Shown: positions 47,201 through 62,439, numbered from the stretch's first letter. The stretch: DNA of 64,000 nucleotides from Amia ocellicauda (GCF_036373705.1 NC_089857.1:37396784-37460783); one strand, 5' to 3'. The notes: generated from the sequence alone by a model not told the origin. Numbers and translations are program-made.

Positions 47201-47701
47201 GTACAATAAATGCTTATAACCTCAATACAATCTATCTTTCCCTCCATGTAACCTTTGCCCTATTTGGGAGTTGTTTTCGTCTTAATTGATATGTTCAACC
47301 TTTTTAACTTCCAAAGAACAATAATGCACACTTTATTAATTGAGCAAAATACTTTTGTACCTCAAACTGAGAATAGAGCAGAGTAAAATATCAGGTACTT
47401 CTTTTGTAAGACAATTAAGATCTTGTGGGTTTTTAGATCTCGATACTATTAGCTCTACATATGAAATTAAAGGTTCTGTAATATATCTACATAGATGTTT
47501 TATTCTAAAATCAGCTGTTTAAAATATATAGCAAAATCCTCATTGTGTATATTGATGTGACCTTTCACATCGGGAAGTCTGATCAGGGGATCATGGAGTC
47601 TTTTTCTATTGTAGTCAATTTGTAGCTCCTTGGGCTCTGTGTCTATCAGACACTTGGAAGTGTGGCTGTTCAAAGCTGAGCAGTATTTGAGAGGTCGTAC
47701 A
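47201..47701. other. intergenic, no recognised feature
   Basis: No gene or assigned repeat seen. Confidence 0.45.
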
Positions 47702-47931
47702 CAGTGGCACTGCCAAGGGGTCGCCGGGGGGGCGCGGCCACCCTGATACAGTCGCTGCCCCCCCCCTCACAACAACATGGACAAAACACTGTCAGCACAC
47801 CCCCCCTCTGCTAACGTCACGGACAAAACACCCCCCCTACTCCAGTATTGCGGAAAAATTAATGGCCCCCCTAATCTTACAACTGGCCCCAGACAGGCCC
47901 CCCCATCTGAAATGCTCTAGAACCACCACTG
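47702..47931. mobile_element. hAT-like MITE, copy 2
   Basis: 230 bp, starts CAGTGGCACTGCCAAGG and ends CTGAAATGCTCTAGAACCAC then CACTG, matching copy 1 at 43228. Interior C-runs are longer. 17 bp at 47941-47957 repeat the 17 bp just left of copy 1. Confidence 0.65.
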
Positions 47932-48123
47932 GGGTTATTGAAGGAAGTAGTGTTAGTGAAGAACATTATTTTGGTGCCACTATACAGTTTTGTCTAATTG
48001 TTTTACACCATGTTGTTGTATTTTATCTTCAAAGTATATGTAATTATATATGTGCATAAATTATAAAAATAACCAAATACAGCTAATGTTATTTGTATTA
48101 TAATGTAACTATGGCTGGGATTA

Positions 48124-48273
48124 AATCACAACTTTGACCCACCCACTAATCAAAAACTACAGAACTGTACTCAGTTGCGGCTTCATTTTTAATAAGAAGA
48201 CACTTTTTTAAATGTAACTGCGATGATGTACAGGTTTGTAGTTTGCTATTAGCAGGTGGGTCAAATTTAGATT
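48124..48273. repeat. foldback MITE-like repeat
   Basis: Left arm 48124-48170 (AATCACAACTTTGACCCACC onward) pairs imperfectly over about 46 bp with 48228-48273 (ending GGTGGGTCAAATTTAGATT). Related in arm sequence to the smaller foldback at 37301-37392. Confidence 0.6.
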
Positions 48274-48299
48274 TTATGATGTATTTTTGATGTATATAT

Positions 48300-49873
48300 T
48301 TTAAAAAATAAAGAATTGTTATTTTCCTTTGATCATATTGTGAAGTCTTTGTTTGTCTTTGAAACCCATTTAAGAGAAAAATGACAAAAGGTCTCCAAAA
48401 TATGGAATACGATACAAAGTCATTAAGTTATTGAGGTGGAGCAAAAGTAAAAGGGTGTGTATGAATTTAGTTTACATGGAATTAGAGCATTAAAACCTAT
48501 ACATTACAAAAGCAACTTCCTTGGTGAAGAGTGTATACTAGCGCTTTCCCGGGGATAATAATTCATAGGTTTTAAAGCAACACACTTTCACCTCATAAAA
48601 TAAAAATACTATATACAGCACAGTATAAACATATTAAGAACAAATCAATACCGTTTCCTGCATTCATGGATGAAATTGCATAGAAACTAATTTGTGAAAA
48701 GTTATGTATAACGTTCTTTGAAATTCAGCTAAACTATATTTAATTTAATTTCAGATTTTATACTAATATTACAAAGTAACGTCTGTTACAGCAGAGCAGA
48801 TGTATGAATACAATGCTTGTTAGTTTTTGTGGTTTTTTAAATATATTTTGTAGTTTTCACAAACTGTTTATCTTACTTCAGAACAGTAAAGGATTTACAT
48901 TTGTATTTATTGTTGTTTAGTTTAGTAGATGCATATATACACAAAGATATCCTGAGTTTTTCCTGTTAGGATAACTCTGCTGAGGATTTAAAAAAAGAGA
49001 CATTAAGACCTCCAGCCAGCAGAGGTTGCAAAGGAAATGTCCTGAGTTGTTGCTGAACTTTTATTACTGCCCTTTGTAGTCAATGAGGTTGACATTGTTT
49101 CGTCAAAAGTAAGGTAAGCCCTTAAGTTACAAAATGTTTTAAGTTTTCAGAATGCAAGGTGAGTAGGCAGAAATATGCTTTTTCAGATATTGTCATTTAA
49201 ACGATTTAATTTGTAATTTGCCTATAATGTATTAAGCAGGCAATCTGCAGGTGTGATATTGATATACTCAATTAATTTTACTGGAAGAGTATTGTGCACC
49301 TCTGAATACTATATTTAGTATAGCCCATAACAAAATAAATGCAATGTAATAAACAAACTATAAATAAGACCAGAAATAAACATCATCCTGCTCTGAAGAG
49401 TTTCTAGTTTTCATTCCAGCTCAGGTCTTAATTTAATTCATTATTAGGATTAGAAGTCAAATCACCTGTTTATTCCAGGTGTTAATCAGCTGTTAATTAA
49501 AAGGTACATCATAGCAAAATGCAGCATGGTTACATATTGATTAAACATTCGTTACTCCAGCCCACACCCTAACAGGTGTTCAAGGTTTTCTTTGCTAACA
49601 GTTTATCTGGGAGATGGCCTGTTTAGTCTCAGTAAACAATATTTATGGAACCACAGATCAGAGGGCATTTCAAATGATTTTAGCCCATTGTGAATTCCAT
49701 TGGAAAATATGTTGATTTGTCAGTATTTAATATTCCTAGAAAACATGTCTCCAAAAAATCTTAAACTCATCTGCAAAAGAAGGAACACTGGATATTTTCA
49801 CCCCACTCCTTGTTGACAAGTTAAAGTTTTAAAGTTTATATACGATGCTGGAATAACAGGTTAATTCCATTCC
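48300..49873 (+). other. intergenic / ARL14EPL upstream
   Basis: AT-rich sequence before the ARL14EPL start codon. An untranslated exon may lie here but none can be proven. No repeat recognised. Confidence 0.45.
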
Positions 49874-51501
<1,628 letters not shown>

Positions 51502-53340
51502 TGTGTGAAGAAAATATATACTGTAGTAAACTGGAAAAACTGTATGCTGTATCAGACAGATGAAAATATGTATCTAAATATGTATTTATTTGAATGGTGC
51601 TTATATATTTTGTATTCTTTAATATGCTTGATAGGCTGTTTTTCTTTCACAATAACTATTTGTATAGTATTTGTATAGTATATATAAAAGATGTGAAATG
51701 TACAAGTTTGCAAATCTTAAGAAAAGTTAAAATTGATATCCTTAAATTGAATCTGTGAATCTGAATAGCAGATTAAGAATATGATGGAAAAAATGCACAA
51801 AAGGAGGCATTCTTGAAATGCATGGCCATAGTTGCATCATTAGTTTGAAGAGATTTAACAAACACTTTCCCTCCTGCCATAATCTTGTATTTCTGTCATT
51901 TTAACAGCAAATGTGCAGTAAAAAACTTTAAGGCTGTTGTTATCCTGTCTTGATTTTCTAAATTAGTTATATTTTGATGTCTATCTATAAATGATAACAC
52001 ATAACACTTTATGCTGACATCTATGGGTATACTGTTACAGGCCCACACTGTTTTCTGCAAATATATTGTAAACTAAAATTTAATCAATCCAGAAAAATGG
52101 CAGTCTAATAACTGAAGCTTTTTTTCCTGTGGCTGAGAATTGAATATATATTGAATGAAAAATGTCTATATGTATTTCTGTTCAATGGTTCTAAAAGATT
52201 ATATAAGTTCAGGTCCCCACTCAGTCACACAGCACGTACAGCAGGTGCCCTGACATTAGATGCCAATGGCAACAAATAGCTTTATAATTTCTCTTGTGTG
52301 TTTACGCAGTCTTAGCCTTGTGTTGGCTGTGTCTGAGCTGTGTTTGCTGCCCCTACATTGGAATACATGCTGTGATGTCATGTCCACTGCCCTAGGGGGA
52401 GAGTAAAACCACAGTAGGGTCACATCAGGTATTAAAGAAAGTAACAGACTACAGCATGAATAGACCTGTTCTAAGTTTAGCCAAGATCTTTTGAGTCCAT
52501 ATAAACACAACAGGACCCCACTTGCCAGTCCTCTGGGTTTTCTCTGGGGTTTTCAAGTTCTCCAGGACTGAAACATAATCCTTCTGGAAACAGACTTGTT
52601 TCCATGTGGTACAGAGGCCCCTGTTTTGTACATAGCACTTGTCTTGATTGCTTATATATGTAGTGCATAATACATTCCAGAAATATTAACAACCACCAGT
52701 ACTGAACCATGCCCACCACTGAAGCACCCCCACCCCTGGAGAGACCCTTTGTTTCTTATGCTGTACCACAGGTCTCCACAGAAACAAGGTCTGGGTGATT
52801 TTTTTTTCTTAATAAGTTTAGTATATTGATCTGCACAAGAGAGACAATTCATTTGGGGATCTCAGTGAATCCTCCGCATGAACACTTTTACAATATGTAT
52901 CAAATCTGTGAGGTGGTGGTAACATGTATTGGCGATGTCTCTGTGGTCAGACTTGACAATGAGATGAAAAGGTGATTTTATGTTGATGTCCAGTAGCTGC
53001 CCTTTAAATTCATCAGAGCTTCTTAGTGAAAGGGCTAAGTATATATAAAAGGACAAACATACAGAAATATATATTAGCCCAAATAAACAATAACAAATAC
53101 ATAATTATTATGTGCTACATTTTATATAAGATGAGAAACATAATTCATTTTAGGAACCAGATGCTTCTATTTTCAATTAATCTATGTTATGTTGTTATAA
53201 AACGTTTATTAATAAATGTATCAAATTGAAGCAAAAAAGTTTTCTCGCATTTTAACGTCATTGTATGTAATTTGGGAAAATCTTTGGCGTTTTTAGTCTT
53301 TGTACAGTTTGTCCCTACAGGCTATCCGTCGTAACAGCTG
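51502..53340. other. ARL14EPL 3' region and spacer to COMMD10
   Basis: AT-rich. No canonical AATAAA was found in the first 600 bp after the ARL14EPL stop. No gene, RNA or assigned repeat seen; frames on the - strand near 52256-53056 have no recognised family. Confidence 0.5.
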
Positions 53341-53356
53341 ATTGGGAACATGTGAC
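53341..53356 (+). promoter_or_regulatory. COMMD10: candidate COMMD10 proximal promoter motifs
   Basis: ATTGG (inverted CCAAT box, 53341-53345) followed by CATGTGAC (E-box/M-box-like, 53349-53356), about 65-80 bp before the COMMD10 start codon and without a TATA box. This arrangement suits a housekeeping promoter; the transcription start is not known. Confidence 0.35.
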
Positions 53357-53419
53357 AAGGAAGAGACATCAAAATACAATACCGAAGTTGAACATTTAAG
53401 ACATAATTAGGGGCTCACC

Positions 53420-54176
53420 ATGGCTGCAATTATCAAGGAAACTCAAAGGTAAAAGATTGCTTATTAATGCATCCATAATTAATTAAAAGGTATCTAGTAT
53501 ATATATATATATATTATCGCCTAAATATTGAATCTCTTCTATAAAGGGAACGGAACGTGAATTGAACATCTGTGCAAAGTCAACTGCAGATCAAGACTAC
53601 TAGACATGAGCACTTATTACATTGGTATCTTATAATGCAACTATTTTGTACTAACGTATTGACTACGAACAGTTGCACAAGTAATAATTTAACTTTAGCA
53701 TTAACATCAGTAATATTATTATTATTGTTGTGCTATATTGCTTTACCTATCCTCATGCTTTTCGACTCGATCTTACACCCCAACACAACACGCAGTCTCG
53801 TTATCATTCTAGTTTATGGTATCAAAACACACAATCTGTACTTTTGAACATTTAAACAATGAAACCGCGTAATTATATTGCTGGATACACATAGACCTAT
53901 GCAGTTAATTAAACACATTTCTTCCCTAGTTGCTGCAATTATATTACTCGCTTTATAACTGTTGTCATTTCAGTACAATCATGCAGCTCACTTCCCTTGT
54001 TACTTTGATTTAGTCATCTTTTATTTATATATTTATTTTATAACTTTCCTAGTATTAAGGAAGCAGTCATCTATATCAACGAAATTGACCCCAGCAAATT
54101 CCCCAGATTGCTGTCTCGGATTCTTCAGAAGCTGCACCTCAAGGTATTTTATTTCTATTGTTAATTTCCAAATGTC

Positions 54177-54219
<43 letters not shown>

Positions 54220-57200
54220 CAGGACCTTAACTGGTTACACAATTACATCTAAGCAGTTTGAACAAACCCCCAATCTGTCCCAAATGTGGCCACTTTTCTA
54301 ATAAGTAACCCAACACATTTTGCCCTCTCATGGTCAAAATGAGAGTCTGCAGTTTTTAATTTGTATTGCCTTAATGTTTGAAGGGCCTACAGTGAAAGGC
54401 TGTTAATGGTAATGTTTTTTGTGGTCAGGATATGACCTTACATTTGAGGTATGAAGTGAGTGCCAGGATGGAGAGAGAGACTGGGAGGTCAGGGCAATCC
54501 TTTTAAGTTTGATTAATGTATAGATAGGTGTACAGTGAAGCTTCTGGAATTGAGGCGGGTCTTATATTGGCTGAAGGAGGTTGAGAAAAACAAACTCACT
54601 TTTCCAGGAGCAGAAGAGTTTGGGTTGAGTTTCCCTATATCCTCCTCTCTGTGTTTGGATCATAGCCACATGCTTATGAATGGTCCTACATGTGAAATAC
54701 CAGTCAATTGCTGGTGATTACAAAAACAAAAAACATAATTATGATCAGTGATTGATTTTACTCCTGGCAACCAATTTCTTTAAACTATTAAACTATTAGT
54801 GTTTAAAACTATTTAAACACTATTGAAAAGATGTCTGTCTCCTGATCTTACTATAAAAAGCATGGAGGTCTCATCTGTGCATCCCTGCAAAGTGCGGTTT
54901 CTGTGACTTGTGCCGATTCGTGTTACAGGCTGAACGGTCCTTCAGCGTTGAGGAGGAAGAGAAACTACAGAGTGCTCTGTCACTGGAGAAGCCAGCCCTT
55001 CATCTAGTGCTGGAGACCATCTCTTTCATTCTAGAGCAGGTTTGTGTTGTTCAGAAACACAGCTTGGTGTCTTTCTTGTATGCTCTTTATAAAGGGAGTA
55101 AAGCTAATTTGTGCCCGATCATTTAATTCAAATACAGACATCTATAATTATATATTTACTCCAACATTGTAAGTTTATATAATATAAAGAGTGTTTGTTA
55201 AGCTTGTAATCATATCAGGGACTTCTAGTGGAAGCACAAATCTTAAGAACAAATTGAGTCAGTTATCAATGTCACCATTTATACAGTTATAAGTTTGGTG
55301 ATGCAAACTTGGTTGTGACATATTTTATGCTTAAAAACAAAAGAGCTGAACTCACTGTGTTACAATTGATTTGATTTCCTTCCTAAACATATTATGAATG
55401 ACACCTTCGGGGTACTGCGGAGTGAGTTGTATTATGAGATTTATGTACTTCTGTCTCTCCAGGCTGTATATCACAACGTGAAACCAGCATCTCTAAAGCA
55501 GCACCTTGCAAATATCAATTTACACTCCGATAAGGCCGAGGCCTTCTATCAAGCATGGGCGACTGCGGGCCAAGACACCGTCGAAAAATTCAGACAGAGG
55601 ATGTTTGCTCCTAAAAAGGTGATTATAAGTTCTGGGTGTTTTGTAAGGAAAGGAAACCTTTGATGCAACAAAGAAATACAAGGGTCATCGGCGATAACTG
55701 ATACATCTAAAGTCAGTTATGCGCTGCATCAAATACGTGTAGAAATGCTATTTTCAGGAAGCTTTAAACATTGAGAAGTATTCAGTGGTTTCATTAATCT
55801 GATTTTTCAAATACAATTCAGGTAATTTAAGATAGTGTTTCCTAATGCTAGTCTTCTGGACCCACTGTGTCTATTGATTTTCATTTCACTTGAGCTCTTG
55901 AGCACGAAGGCTAATCAAACCCATTGTTTTTGACATAAAACAAAACAATTCCACCTATTAATAATTCTGCTTTAGAAAACTAAGAACGTACAATGTACCC
56001 AGTGATTGGTATCATGATTTATTTAGCCTCATTTAGTGTGCTCTTTCAATGACCCACATCTGTGGGATTTAAGCAGTTAACCCCTCCAGATTTAACACTG
56101 CTTGTTATGAGAGATGTTGATACAATATTATTTAAATCTATATCCGTGCATCATTGATTGGTGGTTGTGCAGACAGATTTTAAAGCAACAGTTTATTAAG
56201 GAAGTTGAGGACAGCCGAGCATAGTATTGTTTCTTCTATGTGACTGAGGATAATGATTTAAGTTTGATAAAAGAATATTGTGTTCTTGTTCATAGAGAAG
56301 AATGTACAATATAGTACAGCTATTGGAAAGCCCCTTGAGAGGACACTACTTGTTTAATGCTAAGTCAATCTATGGCACTATAAATCAAGAAGAATGTATT
56401 CTTTTACAATCAATCAGTCATCAAAATGTCCCCATGGGCCATTACAGTTCTAATTGAAAAGTCCTTTCTCATCAGGACACCATTAATGATCTCCTACAGA
56501 AGCAATTGCCTTTTACTTTACAGTACAAAGAACTGGTGTAAAGAGCAGAGAGCATTTTCTTCTTTCTTTCACAACACTAACAACTTTCTGCTTTTATACT
56601 GAATATATACAGTGAGGGAAAAAAGTATTTGATCCCCTGCTGATTTTGTATGTTTGCTCACTGACAAAGAAATGATCAGTCTATAATTTTAATGGTGGGT
56701 GTATTTTAACAGTGAGAGACAGAATAACAACAAAAAAATCCTGTATAAAAGTATAATCCTGTATAAAAATTACCTGTATAAAAGACACCTGGTAGCCAGA
56801 AATCTTGCTGATTGATAGGGGATCAAATACTGATTTCCCTCATTAACATGCAAATCAATTTATAACTTTTTTTGAAATGCGTTTTTCTGGATTTTTTTGT
56901 TGTTATTCTGTCTCTCACTGTTAAAATACACCTACCATTACAATTATAGACTGATCAAAATCAGCAGGGGATCAAGTACATTTTTCCCCCACTGTATGTA
57001 ATTAACAAAATGTATTCCTGCAAAAAAAAAAAAAAATGTTGCTGCATTGTATAGGCTTCCTTTTAGAATAAATTCAATTTCACTCACTGTAATATTAAAG
57101 CAGAAAAAGTGTATTACATACTTTGATGTAGGCTTACTTATTTGCATGACATAATTGATATTACTAGAGAGTGTAACTTTTGGTTTATGTTTTGGTTTAA

Positions 57201-57838
57201 AAAAACAATTACAGCAAGCCTATTTATGGTCACTATACTTATATTGTAAGTTTTAAATATAAACTATATCCGCCTAAAAGTACTTAATTACCTTTGACAT
57301 ATTGAATGCAGACAAAGCTGTTAGTAGGCATAAACAAATCTGTTTATTAGAACTCCTAACTTTATTGCCAATTAAACAAGTCACTCTTATATGGACTGCA
57401 AAGGTTGACTTTTTTCCTGAAAGTGAAATAAAGCAGCACACTACAACAGTAAGTTGTGTTTGGTAATGATCCAGTCATACCACCCAATGTAATCATCATA
57501 TTTGACACATATATTTGTTAATTAGGGGAAATGAAATTGAATCATTTTCTCTGTCATTGTATTTATTTTGTTTGTCACTGGGCTTTTTTCTCTCTCATCA
57601 AAAACACTCAGTCCTCAATACAAGGTGTTAATACAGCAGAGTATCATATTAAAAATGGTAATTTTGTTTATTTCTGTTTTGCGGCTATTTTCTGGCTGTG
57701 ACAAATTGATGTCCATATTGATTTTAGCTGGAGACCGTTGGATGGCAGCTTAATCTACAAATGGCACAGTCCACACAAGCGAAAATGAAATCGCCACATG
57801 CTGTTCTGGAGCTTGGAGTCAAAAATGAGGATTCGGAG
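53420..57838 (+). CDS. COMMD10: COMM domain-containing protein 10, first five exons (partial)
   Basis: COMMD10 is one of ten COMMD proteins of the CCC/Commander complex, which guides recycling of membrane cargo from endosomes and affects NF-kB and copper handling. Coding exons 53420-53448, 54053-54143, 54929-55039, 55463-55618 and 57728-57838 join in frame to 166 residues of the usual about 202. Start ATG lies in CACCATGG. The N-terminal helical domain includes [39 protein letters not shown] and [11 protein letters not shown]; exon 5 begins the COMM domain with [15 protein letters not shown]. The remaining about 36 residues are not found before 64000, consistent with the very long last introns of this gene elsewhere. 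Confidence 0.95.
54178..54218. repeat. (AAT)n microsatellite
   Basis: About 13 AAT units in COMMD10 intron 2. Confidence 0.9.
56610..56994. mobile_element. 385-bp MITE derived from the DD34E Tc1 family
   Basis: Flanked by TA in COMMD10 intron 4. Both ends (CAGTGAGGGAAAAAAGTATT; right end CCCCCACTG) and about 150 bp of each terminal repeat match the element at 26487-28027, but the transposase is replaced by a short CCTGTATAAAA-rich joint. It is an internal-deletion derivative that could only move with transposase from elsewhere. Confidence 0.88.
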
Positions 57839-59110
57839 GTAAACGTACACTGTTATTAAATCAGCTTTCCTGAAGAAAAAAAGGAAGTCTTGTCATCAAA
57901 CATAAGTGTTGTGGTTTCATCCATAAAATGGTGAACCGTAAGCCATGTAGGTTTACAAAAATGAAAGGCTCATTCCCTAGACTCACTCGAGGGACCATCA
58001 GCTTTCATAAAAGATGTAAATCCTGTCTCGATCCCTCCTGACTGAGTTAGAAGTGTAGGAAGAAATAGAGCTCATTAATAATCCCTTGGAGGGCCTGGCT
58101 GTTTGTATTTCCTGGGGGGCATCCTACATTATCCACAGCCTGCCCTCTTTCTGACAGCACTCATTGAGGGGGGGGTTCCATTTACAAATTAAAGAGAAAA
58201 TAAATAAATCAGGTCATTTACTTTCGGAGGCGTTCTCATTGAACCCGACTCAGAAACCAGCATTTTATTTTAGAAGACAGCTGTTCAGCCCCCTCTTCCA
58301 AATTTGCAATATTGGAGACTTGTTTTTTAATGCCGCCACAACTCGTACTGATCTGCTTTTTTCGCAACATTAAAAAACAAACACATTTATATTGGAAAAT
58401 AGTTCAGATTCATAATTTTTTCCCAGTTCCTCACCTTTTTCTTTAACACCACTTGTTATAGCAAACAAAGCAGTATTTTAGAATAATGTTATATTTACAT
58501 TTTTTCACTGGGGATTTGTGACAGCTATGCTGATATGACAACTCGGATTTTGATATTAAAGTTTGTTCAAATAAGGTTTTAAGTTGTTCTTGGAGTATTA
58601 TTTTGATGAATGTAACTATATTTGGTTACACATTTGTTAGTGTACAGATTAGTTAAGTGATGGAATTTGGAAGTATTTTAAAAGTATCTTTAGAAAATAA
58701 AGATTTGGAGTTGCAATATAGCTATGCAAATAAAATAATACAAATATCCACCCCGAGCTAACTTTCTTATCCTGCAGTTCTCTTATACTGCAGTTTATAA
58801 TGATTTTTGCTAATTACTAATTTGATTGCAACATTTCTATTTTTATGTTCCTACTGTGTTTATGCATGGTTAGTACAGAAAACTGGTGCTGTCTCTTGGA
58901 CTGGGTAATCTTCTCATAAATACTTTACCCTTCGATATTTTCCACACAAAATGCAGCTTCTCAAGATAAAAAATTAAGTAATTTACATTTGCTGACATGT
59001 TCCCCGCTGGGAGTTGAACAGGGCCTTGAGCAAACTGGCAGTTGTGTAGCATCAGGCTGCGTGTGAAGAGAAGCACTGGGTCATTACTGACTAGTGTAAT
59101 GTCTTGGTTG

Positions 59111-59128
59111 TGCACTAGGGGGCACTGT
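59111..59128 (+). promoter_or_regulatory. CTCF-like motif
   Basis: TGCACTAGGGGGCACTGT closely fits the CTCF core CCAcnAGGGGGCrCT. Single motif match; occupancy is inference. Confidence 0.4.
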
Positions 59129-60099
59129 TACCACACGGACCAGAAATAAATATATATTTTATATATTAACGAGTCTGTTAGCAGCATAACTAGGTTGGCC
59201 AGGCAGTGTATTTGTTTTTCAGTTCTAAAAGCAAAGTGCTCCATACTTTTAGTTACATTCGATATAAACAGCGTGAGTTTTTAAAATGGAAGAGATAACA
59301 GCTTTTTAACAAAGAAAATAATATAAATTCATTCAGCTCACTTCAATTCCTTTGAAATGTTAATAAATCAAATCTGTAATGGATCCACTATCTGCACATG
59401 TTAAAATATAAATTATTTTGATGATTATATAAACCAATCTTTACAGATCACTTTACATCCCAGTTCATCCTTTTTGTAAATAAAGATGGATATTTATATA
59501 GTAATCTTCACTCAGATTTACAGACAGACACAGATTTAAAAAATAAAGATCAGATGCAAACATTGAGTTTAGTTCTTATTATCTTGCTGAAGTTATTGTA
59601 ACAAAATTAATATATATAATTTGATATTTCTTGTTAGGACCAAACTATGATGAAATCAACCCTGTCAGAATATTTTTAGCCTAGCTTTTAAGAAAACAAG
59701 CTTCCTTAAATAACGTTCTCTACAGTATATAGACCACTTTATTTAGTAAAGGGATTGAGTTGAATAGAAAACAAAATATGTATTGCAGTCCCGATGTTCA
59801 GTAGTGGAATAGAAGTGCTGCTGCTATGTTCCCCAGTCTTTTGCATTTGCTTATTTAATTTTGTGTGAGGCACAACATCCAGTTTATGTTCAAGATGCTG
59901 AAAATATATTTAACAAATGAAATGCATGGCCTTTTTTCTGCTCTATCAAATTCATACATTTCAGGTTTAGAAAATGCATCATGCATAAGTGACTAGGAAA
60001 AACAGTCACAAAACATATACAAGCAGTTAAAAAGGCTTACCAAACATACAATCCTGTACTAACACAGGAGACATGTAGGCAGCTAACACTATGCAACTT

Positions 60100-60320
60100 A
60101 CTCTAACAAGCTGTTCACATAGTTTCACACTACGAGCGCACAATGCAAACAGCGCGGCTTTCACCGTAGGGAGGACCAGCGCAGCTCTCGCTGATAACGC
60201 TGGGCTCGCAGTCACAGCAAGTCACAGGAGCTGCTGTTGCCAAGGAAAATCTGGCCCAGTCCAGCCCACCCAGCCCCGGCAGCATTTGGCCAATTACACA
60301 CCACCCCCTTGTGAATCCCA
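60100..60320. other. CpG-richer island in COMMD10 intron
   Basis: About ten CpG in about 110 bp around 60133-60215 (GAGCGCAC, AGCGCGGC, CCAGCGCAGC, CTCGCTG, AACGCTGGG, CTCGCAG) in otherwise CpG-poor DNA, with another CpG-richer patch at about 60650-60710. No exon recognised. Confidence 0.35.
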
Positions 60321-62439
60321 GTGATAGCTGGCTATGACAGAGTCCCTCATCAGACCAGTGAAGTCTGGAGGTGCTCTATTTTTCATAAACTGAGAGGTTC
60401 AGGTTGTTTTTCATTTATAAAATCTTACAGAGTAGGCTGTAATAAAAAATGTACATTGCATGCATAGACACACCAATAATCCTTCATTTCGTTGATGACT
60501 AATATCAAATGTGAATGGCGGGTTTCATACTATTTTCGAACATAGTAGTCCCATTTTATTTGAAGAGCCGGGGAAAGAAACACAGCTGCAGAGGAGCTGC
60601 TGTATGTTATTGATTTGGGCTGCAACTAGTCCATGAAAGATTGTAGGTCTGATCTCCCGAGAGCTTCGCACAGCAGCAGACACTGCCCGCGAGGTGTTAG
60701 ACTGCGCACACTGGCTGACTGCTATCAAACAGATGTTTATTTTAAGACAGCTCAAAACAGAACTTTAAACCCATCTTTGCAAAGAAGCCTTACAGAAACA
60801 GCAGCTCATCAGAGAACAATGCACAGCACATCCTGACAGCCAGATCCGGGAACAGCGTATGTGCGTCTCGTTCTGCCTTTCTGTATTCGGTTTCTGTATC
60901 CCTCAGCATCATGTTACCCCATTGTGCACTGTTCTAAATGTAAAAGCTTCTACTTTACCCTTCTCTACAAAAAGCATGTTTACACCTCTTTATTCTGCAT
61001 GGTGGCTTCATTTTAATTACTTCCACTGAATTCTACAATGCCTGATCCTAAACTCAGAAATTTGATGAGATTTTGGCTTGAATCAGTCTCAAGGTATTTC
61101 ATCACGAACAACAATTTTGCAAAACCATTTAAATGATGTGTGCATCTTTTAAGCCCAGGATTTTAGAATTTAAAAGATTCAGTAAAATTAGATTAAGATT
61201 TTACTGGGTAACACTTGTTATCTGTTATGAAAATGACAAAGAAATGCACTTATTGCATCAGCTGCTGCTGTATGTATTTGTCTTTTTTGTTCATTGTGAA
61301 TCTACTGTAAATAAATGAAGCAATGGAAGAGTTCCTTATGAGATTCAGTTTAATTTATTGTCAGAAGCCAAATTCTACTTCTTCATTAAAACTTCATAGG
61401 GTAAAGCAGGTTTGCAATTTGTGATTTGCCAAAGTTCTGATTTGGTCTATTTGTAAAATCCCTTATTTTTTAAGTAGATGTATGTATCTGTGGAACAGTC
61501 TGAAATAATTGTTGTGCCTTAGTTACTTTAAAATTATGTGTCAATAATGTGTTGGACACATTTCTTCTTTTGAAGCTTGTAGGGTCCTTGTTCTCATTTT
61601 CAGTTACTTAATCTAATTATTTGATCAACTGGACGAACATTTTCACGATCTTTTATGTTTGACAGTTTAAAAGGTTCGCTTGATTCAAGGTAGGGTACCT
61701 ATAAAACATTCTGAAGAGAAATGCTAATTTCATTCTGTTAATGAAATACGGAGGTACATTTAATTGAGAGCTGTGCTAGAATGAAAGCCAGAAGACAATG
61801 AAGGCCTCCAGGTATTGATTTTGACACCCCTTATATGTATTACCAGAGGGAGCGCCTGTAAGTACACAATAGGTTAGATATTAAGAGAGGTAGACGGGAA
61901 GAAGTTGTTAAGTAAATATGTTTTCTCAAGATTGGACAAATACACCCAGCCTCTCGGATATCATATTGGTATCGTGGAATTCACAGGCAGGCCTTGTCTT
62001 GTGCATTTCAAATATGTCAAGAACAATGACTTATTATGAGATCAGTCAGTAACTGCTATGCATTCATCATGCTTGTAAAGAGTTCTTCCATGAAATGCGA
62101 TAAAAAATTAAAAATCTGTTTATGTAATGTAAGACCTCGGTTTATCTGAGTTTTGCCAGCACAGGAATCTGCACATTTTACAGCTGCTTGGCACCCTGAG
62201 CTTTAATAGAGTTACACACATTGTATAGCTCATAAACACAAGCAATATTCAGCAAATATTGCAAACCCCGGAAAAACCTGTGAATTGAGTTTACCCTCAT
62301 TGAGAAACATTACACTTTCCTAAAGATTAAGTGTTTCAGTGTTGCACACTAGTTCAGACTGTTAAAGGGGGACAACAAGTTATTTCTGATGTAACTCACT
62401 AATTCGATGCTACACAATTACCAGCAAGGCAGCTATGGC

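Noticed and set aside
51502..53056. Several 60-84 codon frames on the - strand after ARL14EPL
   Set aside because: Short, no family resemblance, no splice or promoter support.
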